Numbered from the stretch's first letter, positions 44,571-57,134 are shown. The stretch is 64,000 nucleotides of DNA from Leptasterias polaris (GCA_037783415.1 JAZGTN010000064.1:3893001-3957000); one strand, 5' to 3'. Numbers and translations are program-made. Notes: generated by a model not told the origin, from the sequence alone.

Positions 44571-47237
44571 TCTTACTTAAATGTGCGTTCGAGTTTAATT
44601 TATAACCCTTGAACATCAAATCATTAACGGCCAATTAAGAGTACAAAAAGAACACACGGGAATCGAACCCAGTACCTTTGGGTTCAGAGTTCGGAGCCCA
44701 TCCACTGGGCGACTGCTCCTCTTACTTAAATTGCGTTTGAGTTTAATTTTAAACCTTAAAATAAACAACTTTGAAATAAACAACATAAAAATAACACACA
44801 CATGATTCGAACCCAGCACCATTGGGCCCAGAGTCTGAAGCCCTTCCACTGGGCCACTGCTCCTCTTACTTAAAACCCAACTTGCTTATACCCATGTCCA
44901 ACCAGCCACACCCTAGCAAAATTACTACTAGTCCATCTCCCCTACCCTCACATCGAACTCCCAGTCCCTGCCCTTTAGTCATCTACCCAGCTTGATCATA
45001 ATCATGTTCAACTATTCACACACCAGCAAAATTACTACTAGACCATCTCCCCTACCCTCAAATCGAACTCCCAGTCCCTGGCCTTTTAGTCATCTACCCA
45101 GCTTGATCATAATCATGATCAACGAGCCGCACCCCAGATAATTACTAGGCCTTATGTCTGACTATTACTGTTCATTACCGAGAAATTTTGCGGGAGCCAG
45201 TTGCGTACCCCTGTGGTCTTTGACAGGCACAGGTGATTGGAACCAGCCGAAGAAAACGACAGGTACCCGACTACTACCTAACACCAGATAAACATGTAGT
45301 AGGGGTGGGGTACTCGACGGCATGATGCCGTGAGCGTAAATCAAAATGGCCACCAGCCATGCTTGATTTATGTAAACACCGTGGATGTAACTCTAGAGAG
45401 AGGTAAGCTTTATTGTGTAGTTTACTTCAGTTCAAAATGTAGAATAGGAATAGGGCTCGTGGAACCCGTGTAAACACTAAGATTGTCATAAAACGGGTAA
45501 GTTTGTGGCGTTTCTGTTTCCACCTCCATGCACGTAAACAACGGCACTTGAAAGTACAACGGCCGGAAGTAGCCATGGCGTTTGGCCCATGGCGTATTGT
45601 ATTAATTGTGCCAGTCATCAATGACTACTTGCCGTCAATCAAATGAAACAAGCGATTCTTCTTTTTAGAGTACTGGGTTAATCTTTTACCACTTGTAGTT
45701 TTCATAATAATTATTGTATTTCTACCTCTATGCGTGGATAGTCTGAGATCAATGTGTGGTCCTAGGCCTACATGTTTGTAAAAATGAAGAAAAAGGGAAT
45801 AGCCTACATCTACATGTAACGTCAGTTGTTGTAAACTGCTTACCAAACCAAACGATCTGTGGAAAGGATTGATCAAGGTCTGACGTTTCGACCTTTGCAG
45901 AGTCTTTCTCAAAGGCTGACGTTCTAAAACGGGTAAAAGTTTGGCACCTACATTCATTCACCCTGAACTTAATCAAATTGTTTCTCTTTTTAAGACACCG
46001 TAATGAAGGGGGTTGGGTGGGTATCGATTTAAAAATAAAAGTTGATGATTTCAAGTTGTGAATTCTTTGAAACAATTACCGAATGAGAACGACGATACTG
46101 TGTAATTTTAATTCTGGCAGATGTTATTATTCAATGTTGTGTGTATTTCGAACCTTGCCCAATTCACTGTAAATAAATACAATAAATAAATGAAAGCAAG
46201 AGTACTTAACCATAATGGAACTTCGGCAACAGCTCAAATTTTATTTGACATTTTAACCGCGCATCTTTGGTTTAAATTGGTAAAATAAGCTCTTTGTTCA
46301 AAGGAACATGCACGACCCATAATAATGATAACAGTGTTCAGACTTTTCGCCTTTTTCTTTAACGAAAATAATTAAAATATGAAGTTAGTTTTACAGTAAG
46401 AAAAAATAGAAAAAAAAATTAAGAAAAATATTTTTTAAATTGAAAATCAGGTTGTGCGTTCGTTTTCAGCAACATTGTGGATTTTATTATTATTATTATA
46501 TACTGGTAAAGTTTTTATTCTAATTCTTAAAATCTTTGTTTGAATTTATGTTCACAGCGTGAAAATTCAATTGAACGAACACCTGTATACAGTGGTCCAG
46601 CATGCCCGAACGCGGTCTCTTTCCGATGTATTTTCAAACCCTAACGAGACCACTCAACCGAACACACAACCTCTTCAATTTAATGCATCATCCCAGAAAA
46701 TACCACGGTGAGGATACCGGCCAAGAAAACTGGTGGAATCAACTCTGTTGTTCCCGCGGTCATGTTGATCCCGCGGTCATGTTGATCCCGCGGTCGTGTT
46801 GATCCCAGCTAGCTCGCTACGACTTGAGACCCGCCACCCTCCCCCGCAACAACCCCCAATGTCCGTAGTCAAACCAATAATTCCATACTATATATCGTTT
46901 CATATGTGCACTAATTTTCTATACCTACAGCGTGTGCCTTAAACTCACATTTTTTAAAAGTCCGAACCAAGCAATCCTCTATATATGCCTATGTTTCCTT
47001 AGTAAACTAATGGTCCATACCTATAGCGTGTGCCTTCCACTCGATTTTTTTTCTGAGTCGGAACAAAGAGTCACCTGTATACCTATAACCATTCCTAAGT
47101 AAACTAATGGTATAGCGTGTGCCTTCCATCCACTCGCAAATTATTTACTAAGTATAAAGCACCGAATTCCCATGCCATAGTATCCAATGTAAAGTATGAC
47201 TCGAAGGTTCATCAGGTTCAAAATGCATATGTTCCTG

Positions 47238-47378
47238 GGGGGACCCAAGTGGGTGTCGTGGAAGGGCAGCGGATTCCGAAACCAGATGTCCCCGGTTCGA
47301 GCCCCGGTGGTGACCAGGACCGAGGCGGTGAGACGCGCCGCCCATTCGTGGATGGGAAGGAAACTTAAAACTTAAAAC
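47238..47378 (+). mobile_element. tRNA-like SINE fragment (copy in unit B)
   Basis: Same as 43640-43775 with a few base changes (GGGCAGCGGATTCCGAAACC). It is present through the 3.68-kb duplication, not as an independent insertion. Confidence 0.65.
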
Positions 47379-48646
47379 GAACCTCTGCACTTTTTTTATA
47401 TGAATTATTTGTTTAAATAAAAAAAGGTTTCTTAAAACGCCTCGAGTTTTTTTCTGTAGCGGGATTCGATCCCGAAACCTTTCGGTCCAGAGTCCGGAGC
47501 CCTTCCACTGGGCCACTGCTCCTCTTACTTAAAGTGTGTTTGAGTTTAATTTTAAACCTTAGAATGAACATCTTTACATCAACAATATCAAAAAGGAAGT
47601 CCCGAGATTCGAACCCGGTACCTTTCGGTCCAGAGTCCGGAGCCTTTCCACTGGGCCACTGCTCCTCTTACTTAAAGTGTGTTTGAGTTTAATTTTAAAC
47701 CTTAGAATGAACATCTTTATATCAACAACATAAAAAAAGAACTCCCGAGATTCGAACCAGGTACCATTGGGTTCAGAGTCCGGAGCCCATCCACTGGGCC
47801 ACAGCTCCTCTTACTTAAAGTGTGTTTGAGTTTAATTTTAAACCTTAGAATGAACATCTTTATATCAACAATATAAAAAAGGAACTCCCGAGATTCGAAC
47901 CCGGTACCTTTCGGTCCAGAGTTCGGAGCCCTTCCATTTGGCCACTGCTCCTCTTACTTAAAATGTGTTTGAGTTTAATTTTAAACCTTAGAATGAACAT
48001 CTTTATATCAACAACATAAAAAAAGAACTCCCGAGATTCGAACTAGGAACCATTTGGTGCAGAGTCCGGAGCCCTTCCACTTGACCACTGCTCTTCTTAC
48101 TTGACATGCGTTCGAGTTTAATTTAAAATCCTAGGATATCAAATCAACAGCAGCTGAAAAGTAAACTACTGGTATATAGCCTATGCGTTCCTCTTGCAAA
48201 TTGCATAGTATCCTGCGTAAACCAATAAGCCTTAAGAGTACAAAAAGAACACCCAGGAATCGAACCCAGTACCTTTGGGTTCAGAGTCCGGAGCCCATTC
48301 ACTGGGCCACTGCTCCTCTTACTTAAATGTGTGTTCGAGTTTAATTTATAACCCTTGAACATCAAATCATTAACGGCCAAAAGTGAACTACTGGTATAAG
48401 AAGCGTGTGCATTCCACTCGCAAATTATTTACTAAGTGTAAAGCAAGGTTTTTCATATGCCTTAGTAATCCTGGGTACATCAATGGCCTTAAGAGTACAA
48501 AAAGAACACCCGGGAATCGAACCCAGTACCTTTGGGTTCAGAGTTTGGAGCCCATCCACTGGGCCACTGCTCCTCTTACTTAAATTGCGTTTGAGTTTAA
48601 TTTTAAACCTTAAAATAAACAACTTTGAAATAAACAACATAAAAAT

Positions 48647-48717
48647 AACACACACATGATTCGAACCCAGTACCATTGGGCCCAGACTCTGAAGCCCTTC
48701 CACTGGGCCACTGCTCC
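48647..48717 (-). ncRNA. tRNA-like unit, variant 3 (GTGTGTGTTA end), representative
   Basis: Minus strand unit with GGGCTTCAGAGTCTGGGCCC and ATGGTACTGGGTTCGAATC, ending ATGTGTGTGTTATTTTTATG. The 3' acceptor half is changed, so it pairs poorly with GGAGCAG, while D arm, B-box and T-run remain. Many copies of this variant occur (for example near 49197, 49724, 50256, 52624 and 53156). Confidence 0.5.
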
Positions 48718-48788
48718 TCTTACTTTAATTGCGTTAGAGTTTAATTTAAAACCCTAAAATAAACAACCCTAAAATAAAAACATAAAAA

Positions 48789-48859
48789 GGAACACCAGGG
48801 GCTCGAACCCAGTACCATTTGGTGCAGAGTCCGGAGCCCTTCCACTGGACCACTGCTCT
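48789..48859 (-). ncRNA. tRNA-like unit, variant 4 (best acceptor match), representative
   Basis: Minus strand: starts AGAGCAGTGGTCCAGTGGAA, has GGGCTCCGGACTCTGCACCA and a GGGTTCGAGCCCC T arm, ends TGGTGTTCC followed by T5. GTGTTCC would pair at six of seven positions with the common 5' end GGAGCAG. Here position 1 is A, a reduced match. It recurs near 49340, 49868, 50802, 52767 and 53699. Confidence 0.5.
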
Positions 48860-49599
48860 TCTTATTTAACATGCGTTCGAGTTTAATTTAAAATCCTAGG
48901 ATATCGAATCAACAGCAGTTTAAAAGTAAACTTATATAGCCTATGCGTTCCTCTTGCAAATTATTTACTAAGTATAAAGCAAGGTTTTTTATTTGGCATA
49001 GTATCCTGCGTAAACCTATAGCCTTAAGAGTACAAAAAGAACACCCGGGAATCGAACCCAGTACCTTTGGGTTCAGAGTTCGGAGCCCATCCACTGGGCC
49101 ACTGCTCCTCTTAGTTGAATGTGCGTTCGAGTTTAATTTTAAACCTTAAAATAAACAACTTTGAAATAAACAACATAAAAATATCACACACATGATTCGA
49201 ACCCAGTACCATTGGGCCCATAGTCTGAAGCCCTTCCACTGGGCCACTGCTCCTCTTACTTTAATTGCGTTAGAGTTTAATTTAAAACCCTAAAATAAAC
49301 AACCCTAAAATAAAAACATAAAAAGGAACACCAGGGGCTCGAACCCAGTACCATTTGGTGCAGAGTCCGGAGCCCTTCCACTGGACCACTGCTCTTCGAA
49401 CATGCGTTCGAGTTTAATTTAAAATCCTAGGATATCGAATCAACAGCAGCTTAAAAGTAAACTTATATAGCCTATGCGTTCCTCTTGCAAATTATTTACG
49501 AAGTATAAAGCAAGGTTTTTTATTTGGCATAGTATCCTGCGTAAACCAATAGCCTTAAGAGTACAAAAAGAACACCCGGGAATCGAACCCAGTACCTTT

Positions 49600-52500
49600 A
49601 GATTCAGAGTTCGGAGCCTATCCACTGGGCCACTGCTCCTCTTACTTAAATTGCGTTTGAGTTTAATTTTAAACCTTAAAATAAACAACTTTGAAATAAA
49701 CAACATAAAAATAACACACACATGATTCGAACCCAGTACCATTGGGCCCATACTCTGAAGCCCTTCCACTGGGCCACTGCTCCTCTTACTTTAATTGCGT
49801 TCGAGTTTAATTTAAAACCCTAAAATAAACAACCCTAAAATAAAAACATAAAAAGGAACACCAGGGGCTCGAACCCAGTACCATTTGGTGCAGAGTCCGG
49901 AGCCCTTCCACTGGACCACTGCTCTTCGAACATGCGTTCGAGTTTAATTTAAAATCCTAGGATATCGAATCAACAGCAGCTTAAAAGTAAACTTATATAG
50001 CCTATGCGTTCCTCTTGCAAATTATTTACGAAGTATAAAGCAAGGTTTTTTATTTGGCATAGTATCCTGCGTAAACCAATAGCCTTAAGAGTACAAAAAG
50101 AACACCCGGGAATCGAACCCAGTACCTTTGGGTTCAGAGTTCGGAGCCCATCCACTGGGCCACTGCTCCTCTTAGTTGAATGTGCGTTCGAGTTTAATTT
50201 TAAACCTTAAAATAAACAACTTTGAAATAAACAACATAAAAATATCACACACTTGATTCGAACACAGTACCATTGGGCCCAGAGTCTGAAGTCCTTCCAC
50301 TGGGCCACTGCTCCTCTTACTTAAATGTGTGTTCGAGTTTAATTTATAACCCTTGAACATCAAATCATTAACGGCCAAAAGTGAACTACTGGTATAAGAA
50401 GGGTGTGCCTTCCACTCGCAAATTATTTACTAAGTGTAAAGCAAGGTTTTTCATATGCCTTAGTATCCTGCGTACATCAATGGCCTTAAGAGTACAAAAA
50501 GAACACCCGGGAATCGAACCCAGTACCTTTGGGTTCAGAGTTCGGAGCCCATCCACGGGGCCACTGCTCCTCTTACTTAAATTGCGTTTGAGTTTAATTT
50601 TAAACCTTAAAATAAACAACTTTGAAATAAACAACATAAAAATAACACACACATGATTCGAACCCAGTACCATTGGGCCCAGAGTCTGAAGTCCTTCCAC
50701 TGGGCCACTGCTCCTCTTACTTAAATTGGGTTAGAGTTTAATTTAAAACCCTAAAATAAACAACCATAAAATAAAAACATAAAAAGGAACACCAGGGGCT
50801 CGAACCCAGTACCTTTTTATGCAGAGTTCGGAGCCCATCCACTGGGCCACTGCTCCACTGCTCCTCTTTCTTAAATGTGTGTTCAAGTTTAATTTATAAC
50901 CCTTGAACATCAAATCATTAACGGCCAAAAGTGAACTACTGGTATAAGAAGGGTGTGCCTTCCACTCGCAAATTATTTACTAAGTGTAAAGCAAGGTTTT
51001 TCATATGCCTTAGTATCCTGCGTAGATCAATGGCCTTAAGAGTACAAAAAGAACACCCGAGAATCGAACCCAGTACCTTTAGGTTGAGAGTCCGGAGCCC
51101 TTCCACTGGACCACTGCTCTTCTTACTTAACATGCGTTCGAGTTTAATTTAAAATCCTAGGATATCGAATCAACAGCAGTTTAAAAGTAAACTTATATAG
51201 CCTATGCGTTCCTCATGCAAATTATTTACGAAGTATAAAGCAAGGTTTTTTTTATTTGGCATAGTATCCTGCGTAAACCAATAGCCTTAAGAGTACAAAA
51301 AGAACACCCTGGAACCGAACCCAGTACCTTTGGGTTCAGAGTTCAGAGCCCATCCACTGGGTCACTGCTCCTCTTAGTTGAATGTGCGTTCGAGTTTAAT
51401 TTTAAACCTTAAAATAAACAACTTTGAAATAAACAACATAAAAATATCACCCACATGATTCGAACCCGGTACCATTGGGCCCAGAGTCTGTAGCCCTTCC
51501 ACTGGGCCAGTGCTCCTGTTACTTAAATGTGCGTTCGAGTTTAATTTATAACCCTTGCACATCAAATCATTAACGGCCAAAAGTGAACTACTGGTATAAA
51601 AAGCGTGTGCCTTCCACGCCAGATTATTTACCAAGTGTAAAGCAAGGTTTTTCATATGCCTTAGTATCCTGCGTAAACCAATGGCCTTAAGAGTACAAAA
51701 GAACACCCGAGAATCGAACCCAGTACCTTTGGGTTCAGAGTTCGGAGCCCATCCACTGGGCCACTGGGCCACTGCTCCTCTTACTTAAATGTGTGTTCGA
51801 GTTTAATTTATAACCCTTGAACATCAAATCATTAACGGCCAAAAGTGAACTACTGGTATAAGAAGGGTGTGCCTTCCACTCGCAAATTATTTACTAAGTG
51901 TAAAGCAAGGTTTTTCATATGCCTTAGTATCCTGCTTAAACCAAAGGCCTTAAGAGTACAAAAGAACACCCGGGAATCGAACCCAGTACCTTTGGGTTCA
52001 GAGTTCGGAGCCCATCCACTGGGCCACTGCTCCTCTTACTTAAATATGTGTTCGAGTTTAATTTATAACCCTTGAACATCAAATCATTAACGGCCAAAAG
52101 TGAACTACTGGTATAAGAAGGGTGTGCCTTCCACTCGCAAATTATTTACTAAGTGTAAAGCAAGGTTTTTCATATGCCTTAGTATCCTGCGTAGATCAAT
52201 GGCCTGAAGAGTACAAAAAGAACACCAGAGAATCGAACCCAGTACCTTTAGGTTGAGAGTCCGGAGCCCTTCCACTGGACCACTGCTCTTCTTACTTAAC
52301 ATGCGTTCGAGTTTAATTTAAAATCCTAGGATATCGAATCAACAGCAGTTTAAAAGTAAACTTATATAGCCTATGCGTTCCTCATGCAAATTATTTACGA
52401 AGTATAAAGCAAGGTTTTTCATATGCCTTAGTATCCTGCGTAAACCAATGGCCTTAAGAGTACAAAAGAACACCCGAGAATCGAACCCAGTACCTTTGGG
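49600..52500. repeat. 2.90-kb tandem duplication inside the array, copy 1
   Basis: The sequence between about 49600 and 52500 recurs with an offset of 2898 bp (2897 after one indel near 51245). For example, blocks ending at 50155, 50378 and 50656 recur ending at 53053, 53276 and 53554. Differences are very few by eye, so the duplication is recent. The exact borders could not be fixed because the units inside are similar to each other. Confidence 0.88.
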
Positions 52501-55400
52501 TTCAGAGTTCGGAGCCTATCCACTGGGCCACTGCTCCTCTTACTTAAATTGCGTTTGAGTTTAATTTTAAACCTTAAAATAAACAACTTTGAAATAAACA
52601 ACATAAAAATAACACACACATGATTCGAACCCAGTACCATTGGGCCCATACTCTGAAGCCCTTCCACTGGGCCACTGCTCCTCTTACTTTAATTGCGTTC
52701 GAGTTTAATTTAAAACCCTAAAATAAACAACCCTAAAATAAAAACATAAAAAGGAACACCTGGGGCTCGAACCCAGTACCATTTGGTGCAGAGTCCGGAG
52801 CCCTTCCACTGGACCACTGCTCTTCGAACATGCGTTCGAGTTTAATTTAAAATCCTAGGATATCGAATCAACAGCAGCTTAAAAGTAAACTTATATAGCC
52901 TATGCGTTCCTCTTGCAAATTATTTACGAAGTATAAAGCAAGGTTTTTTATTTGGCATAGTATCCTGCGTAAACCAATAGCCTTAAGAGTACAAAAAGAA
53001 CACCCGGGAATCGAACCCAGTACCTTTGGGTTCAGAGTTCGGAGCCCATCCACTGGGCCACTGCTCCTCTTAGTTGAATGTGCGTTCGAGTTTAATTTTA
53101 AACCTTAAAATAAACAACTTTGAAATAAACAACATAAAAATATCACACACATGATTCGAACCCAGTACCATTGGGCCCAGAGTCTGAAGTCCTTCCACTG
53201 GGCCACTGCTCCTCTTACTTAAATGTGTGTTCGAGTTTAATTTATAACCCTTGAACATCAAATCATTAACGGCCAAAAGTGAACTACTGGTATAAGAAGG
53301 GTGTGCCTTCCACTCGCAAATTATTTACTAAGTGTAAAGCAAGGTTTTTCATATGCCTTAGTATCCTGCGTACATCAATGGCCTTAAGAGTACAAAAAGA
53401 ACACCCGGGAATCGAACCCAGTACCTTTGGGTTCAGAGTTCGGAGCCCATCCACGGGGCCACTGCTCCTCTTACTTAAATTGCGTTTGAGTTTAATTTTA
53501 AACCTTAAAATAAACAACTTTGAAATAAACAACATAAAAATAACACACACATGATTCGAACCCAGTACCATTGGGCCCAGAGTCTGAAGTCCTTCCACTG
53601 GGCCACTGCTCCTCTTACTTAAATTGGGTTAGAGTTTAATTTAAAACCCTAAAATAAACAACCATAAAATAAAAACATAAAAAGGAACACCAGGGGCTCG
53701 AACCCAGTACCTTTTTATGCAGAGTTCGGAGCCCATCCACTGGGCCACTGCTCCACTGCTCCTCTTTCTTAAATGTGTGTTCAAGTTTAATTTATAACCC
53801 TTGAACATCAAATCATTAACGGCCAAAAGTGAACTACTGGTATAAGAAGGGTGTGCCTTCCACTCGCAAATTATTTACTAAGTGTAAAGCAAGGTTTTTC
53901 ATATGCCTTAGTATCCTGCGTAGATCAATGGCCTTAAGAGTACAAAAAGAACACCCGAGAATCGAACCCAGTACCTTTAGGTTGAGAGTCCGGAGCCCTT
54001 CCACTGGACCACTGCTCTTCTTACTTAACATGCGTTCGAGTTTAATTTAAAATCCTAGGATATCGAATCAACAGCAGTTTAAAAGTAAACTTATATAGCC
54101 TATGCGTTCCTCATGCAAATTATTTACGAAGTATAAAGCAAGTTTTTTTTATTTGGCATAGTATCCTGCGTAAACCAATAGCCTTAAGAGTACAAAAAGA
54201 ACACCCTGGAACCGAACCCAGTACCTTTGGGTTCAGAGTTCAGAGCCCATCCACTGGGCCACTGCTCCTCTTAGTTGAATGTGCGTTCGAGTTTAATTTT
54301 AAACCTTAAAATAAACAACTTTGAAATAAACAACATAAAAATATCACCCACATGATTCGAACCCGGTACCATTGGGCCCAGAGTCTGTAGCCCTTCCACT
54401 GGGCCAGTGCTCCTGTTACTTAAATGTGCGTTCGAGTTTAATTTATAACCCTTGCACATCAAATCATTAACGGCCAAAAGTGAACTACTGGTATAAAAAG
54501 CGTGTGCCTTCCACGCCAGATTATTTACCAAGTGTAAAGCAAGGTTTTTCATATGCCTTAGTATCCTGCGTAAACCAATGGCCTTAAGAGTACAAAAGAA
54601 CACCCGAGAATCGAACCCAGTACCTTTGGGTTCAGAGTTCGGAGCCCATCCACTGGGCCACTGGGCCACTGCTCCTCTTACTTAAATGTGTGTTCGAGTT
54701 TAATTTATAACCCTTGAACATCAAATCATTAACGGCCAAAAGTGAACTACTGGTATAAGAAGGGTGTGCCTTCCACTCGCAAATTATTTACTAAGTGTAA
54801 AGCAAGGTTTTTCATATGCCTTAGTATCCTGCTTAAACCAAAGGCCTTAAGAGTACAAAAGAACACCCGGGAATCGAACCCAGTACCTTTGGGTTCAGAG
54901 TTCGGAGCCCATCCACTGGGCCACTGCTCCTCTTACTTAAATATGTGTTCGAGTTTAATTTATAACCCTTGAACATCAAATCATTAACGGCCAAAAGTGA
55001 ACTACTGGTATAAGAAGGGTGTGCCTTCCACTCGCAAATTATTTACTAAGTGTAAAGCAAGGTTTTTCATATGCCTTAGTATCCTGCGTAGATCAATGGC
55101 CTGAAGAGTACAAAAAGAACACCAGAGAATCGAACCCAGTACCTTTAGGTTGAGAGTCCGGAGCCCTTCCACTGGACCACTGCTCTTCTTACTTAACATG
55201 CGTTCGAGTTTAATTTAAAATCCTAGGATATCGAATCAACAGCAGTTTAAAAGTAAACTTATATAGCCTATGCGTTCCTCATGCAAATTATTTACGAAGT
55301 ATAAAGCAAGGTTTTTCATATGCCTTAGTATCCTGCGTAAACCAATGGCCTTAAGAGTACAAAAGAACACCCGAGAATCGAACCCAGTACCTTTGGGTTC
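52500..55400. repeat. 2.90-kb tandem duplication inside the array, copy 2
   Basis: Second copy of about 49600-52500. Part of it recurs again further right: 53829-54330 matches 56035-56540 at an offset of 2206 bp, which shows a third, shorter, older step of expansion. Confidence 0.88.
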
Positions 55401-57134
55401 AGAGTTCGGAGCCCATCCACTGGGCCACTGGGCCACTGCTCCTCTTACTTAAATGTGTGTTCGAGTTTAATTTATAACCCTTGAACATCAAATCATTAAC
55501 GGCCAAAAGTGAACTACTGGTATAAGAAGGGTGTGCCTTCCACTCGCAAATTATTTACTAAGTGTAAAGCAAGGTTTTTCATATGCCTTAGTATCCTGCT
55601 TAAACCAATGGCCTTAAGAGTACAAAAGAACACCCGGGAATCGAACCCAGTACCTTTGGGTTCAGAGTTCGGAGCCCATCCACTGGGCCACTGCTCCTCT
55701 TACTTAAATATGTGTTCGAGTTTAATTTATAACCCTTGAACATCAAATCATTAACGGCCAAAAGTGAACTACTGGTATAAGAAGGGTGTGCCTTCCACTC
55801 GCAAATTATTTACTAAGTGTAAAGCAAGGTTTTTCATATGCCTTAGTATCCTGCGTAAACCAATGGCCTTAAGAGTACAAAAGAACACCCGGGAATCGAA
55901 CCCAGTACCTTTGGGTTCAGAGTTCGGAGCCCATCCACTGGGCCACTGCTCCACTGCTCCACTGCTCCTCTTACTTAAATGTGTGTTCGAGTTTAATTTA
56001 TAACCCTTGAACATCAAATCATTAACGGCCAAAAGTGAACTACTGGTATAAGAAGGGTGTGCCTTCCACTCGCAAATTATTTACTAAGTGTAAAGCAAGG
56101 TTTTTCATATGCCTTAGTATCCTGCGTAGATCAATGGCCTTAAGAGTACAAAAAGAACACCCGAGAATCGAACCCAGTACCTTTAGGTTGAGAGTCCGGA
56201 GCCCTTCCACTGGACCACTGCTCTTCTTACTTAACATGCGTTCGAGTTTAATTTAAAATCCTAGGATATCGAATCAACAGCAGTTTAAAAGTAAACTTAT
56301 ATAGCCTATGCGTTCCTCTTGCAAATTATTTACGAAGTATAAAGCAAGTTTTTTTTATTTGGCATAGTATCCTGCGTAAACCAATAGCCTTAAGAGTACA
56401 AAAAGAACACCCTGGAATCGAACCCAGTACCTTTGGGTTCAGAGTTCGGAGCCCATCCACTGGGCCACTGCTCCTCTTAGTTGAATGTGCGTTCGAGTTT
56501 AATTTTAAACCTTAAAATAAACAACTTTGAAATAAACAACATACAAATATCACCCACATGATTCGAACCCGGTACCATTGGGCCCATGGTCTGAAGCCCT
56601 TCCACTGGGCCAGTGCACCTCTTACTTAAATGTGCGTTCGAGTTTAATTTATAACCCTTGAACATCAAATCATTAACGGCCAAAAGTGAACTACTGGAAT
56701 AAAAAGCGTGTGCCTTCCACGCCAGATTATTTACCAAGTGTAAAGCAAGGTTTTTCATATGCCTAATTAGTATCCTGCGTAAACCAATGGCCTTAAGAGT
56801 ACAAAAGAACACCCGGGAATCGAACCCAGTACCTTTGGGTTCAGAGTTCGGAGCCCATCCACTGGGCCACTGCTCCTCTTACTTAAATGTGTGTTCGAGT
56901 TTAATTTATAACCCTTGAACATCAAATCGTTAACGGCCAAAAGTGAACTACTGGTATAAGAAGGGTATGCCTTCCACTCGCAAATTATTTACTAAGTGTA
57001 AAGCAAGGTTTTTCATATGCCTTAGTATCCTGCGTAGATCAATGGCCTTAAGAGTACAAAAAGAACACCCGAGAATCGAACCCAGTACCTTCAGGTTGAG
57101 TGTCCGGAGCCCTTCCACTGGGCCACGGCTCCTC

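Larger units (their letters stand above)
41197..44875. repeat. 3.68-kb tandem duplication, unit A
   Basis: Starts at CCCAACTTGCTTATACCCAT. The same sequence restarts at 44876, giving an offset of 3679 bp that is held exactly over at least 41197-42700. In the parts compared by eye only scattered single-base changes are seen. The unit carries the tail of the 110-bp repeat, about 2 kb of unclassified DNA, a tRNA-like SINE piece (43640-43770) and the first seven tRNA-like units of the array. Confidence 0.93.
44876..48725. repeat. 3.68-kb tandem duplication, unit B
   Basis: Second copy of 41197-44875. Offsets change from 3679 to about 3604 near 47368 and to 3746 near 48380, so indels and a different number of tRNA-like units lie in its right part. 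It also has an 18-bp triplication at about 46750-46805 where unit A has a single copy. Confidence 0.9.
43849..57134 (-). repeat. Array of about 55 tRNA-like units, all on the minus strand
   Basis: Each unit is about 71 bp on the minus strand: it starts GGAGCAGTGGCCCAGTGG, contains ACTCTG at the anticodon-loop position, a GGGTTCGA B-box, and ends near TGTTCC or CTTCC followed by a T-run. By eye I count 7 units in 43849-44875 and about 48 in 47450-57134. The segment 44876-47450 lacks units because the duplicated 3.68-kb block intervenes. B-box positions include 43861, 44003, 44145, 44290, 44512, 44661, 44804, 47468, 47607, 47750, 47893, 48037, 48258, 48516, 48659, 48803, 49038, 49197, 49340, 49579, 49724, 49868, 50117, and on to 57075. 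Spacing is about 143 bp (short spacer) or 220-260 bp (long spacer with CAAATTATTTACTAAGTGTA). All units share the same 5' flank. Confidence 0.92.

Noticed and set aside
41946..46075. Pairs of identical ORFs (108 and 110 codons) at 41946-42396 and 45625-46075
   Set aside because: The identity is explained by the 3.68-kb tandem duplication. They overlap each other in two frames and have no recognisable domain.
43849..57134. CRISPR-like array
   Set aside because: Regular repeats are present, but units are about 71 bp with tRNA features, spacers are related to each other, and the DNA is from an animal nuclear genome.
43992..57134. Functional tRNA-Gln gene cluster
   Set aside because: The anticodon loop would fit CUG, but the anticodon stem does not pair and the acceptor stem has mismatches in most copies. 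It is therefore reported only as tRNA-like.
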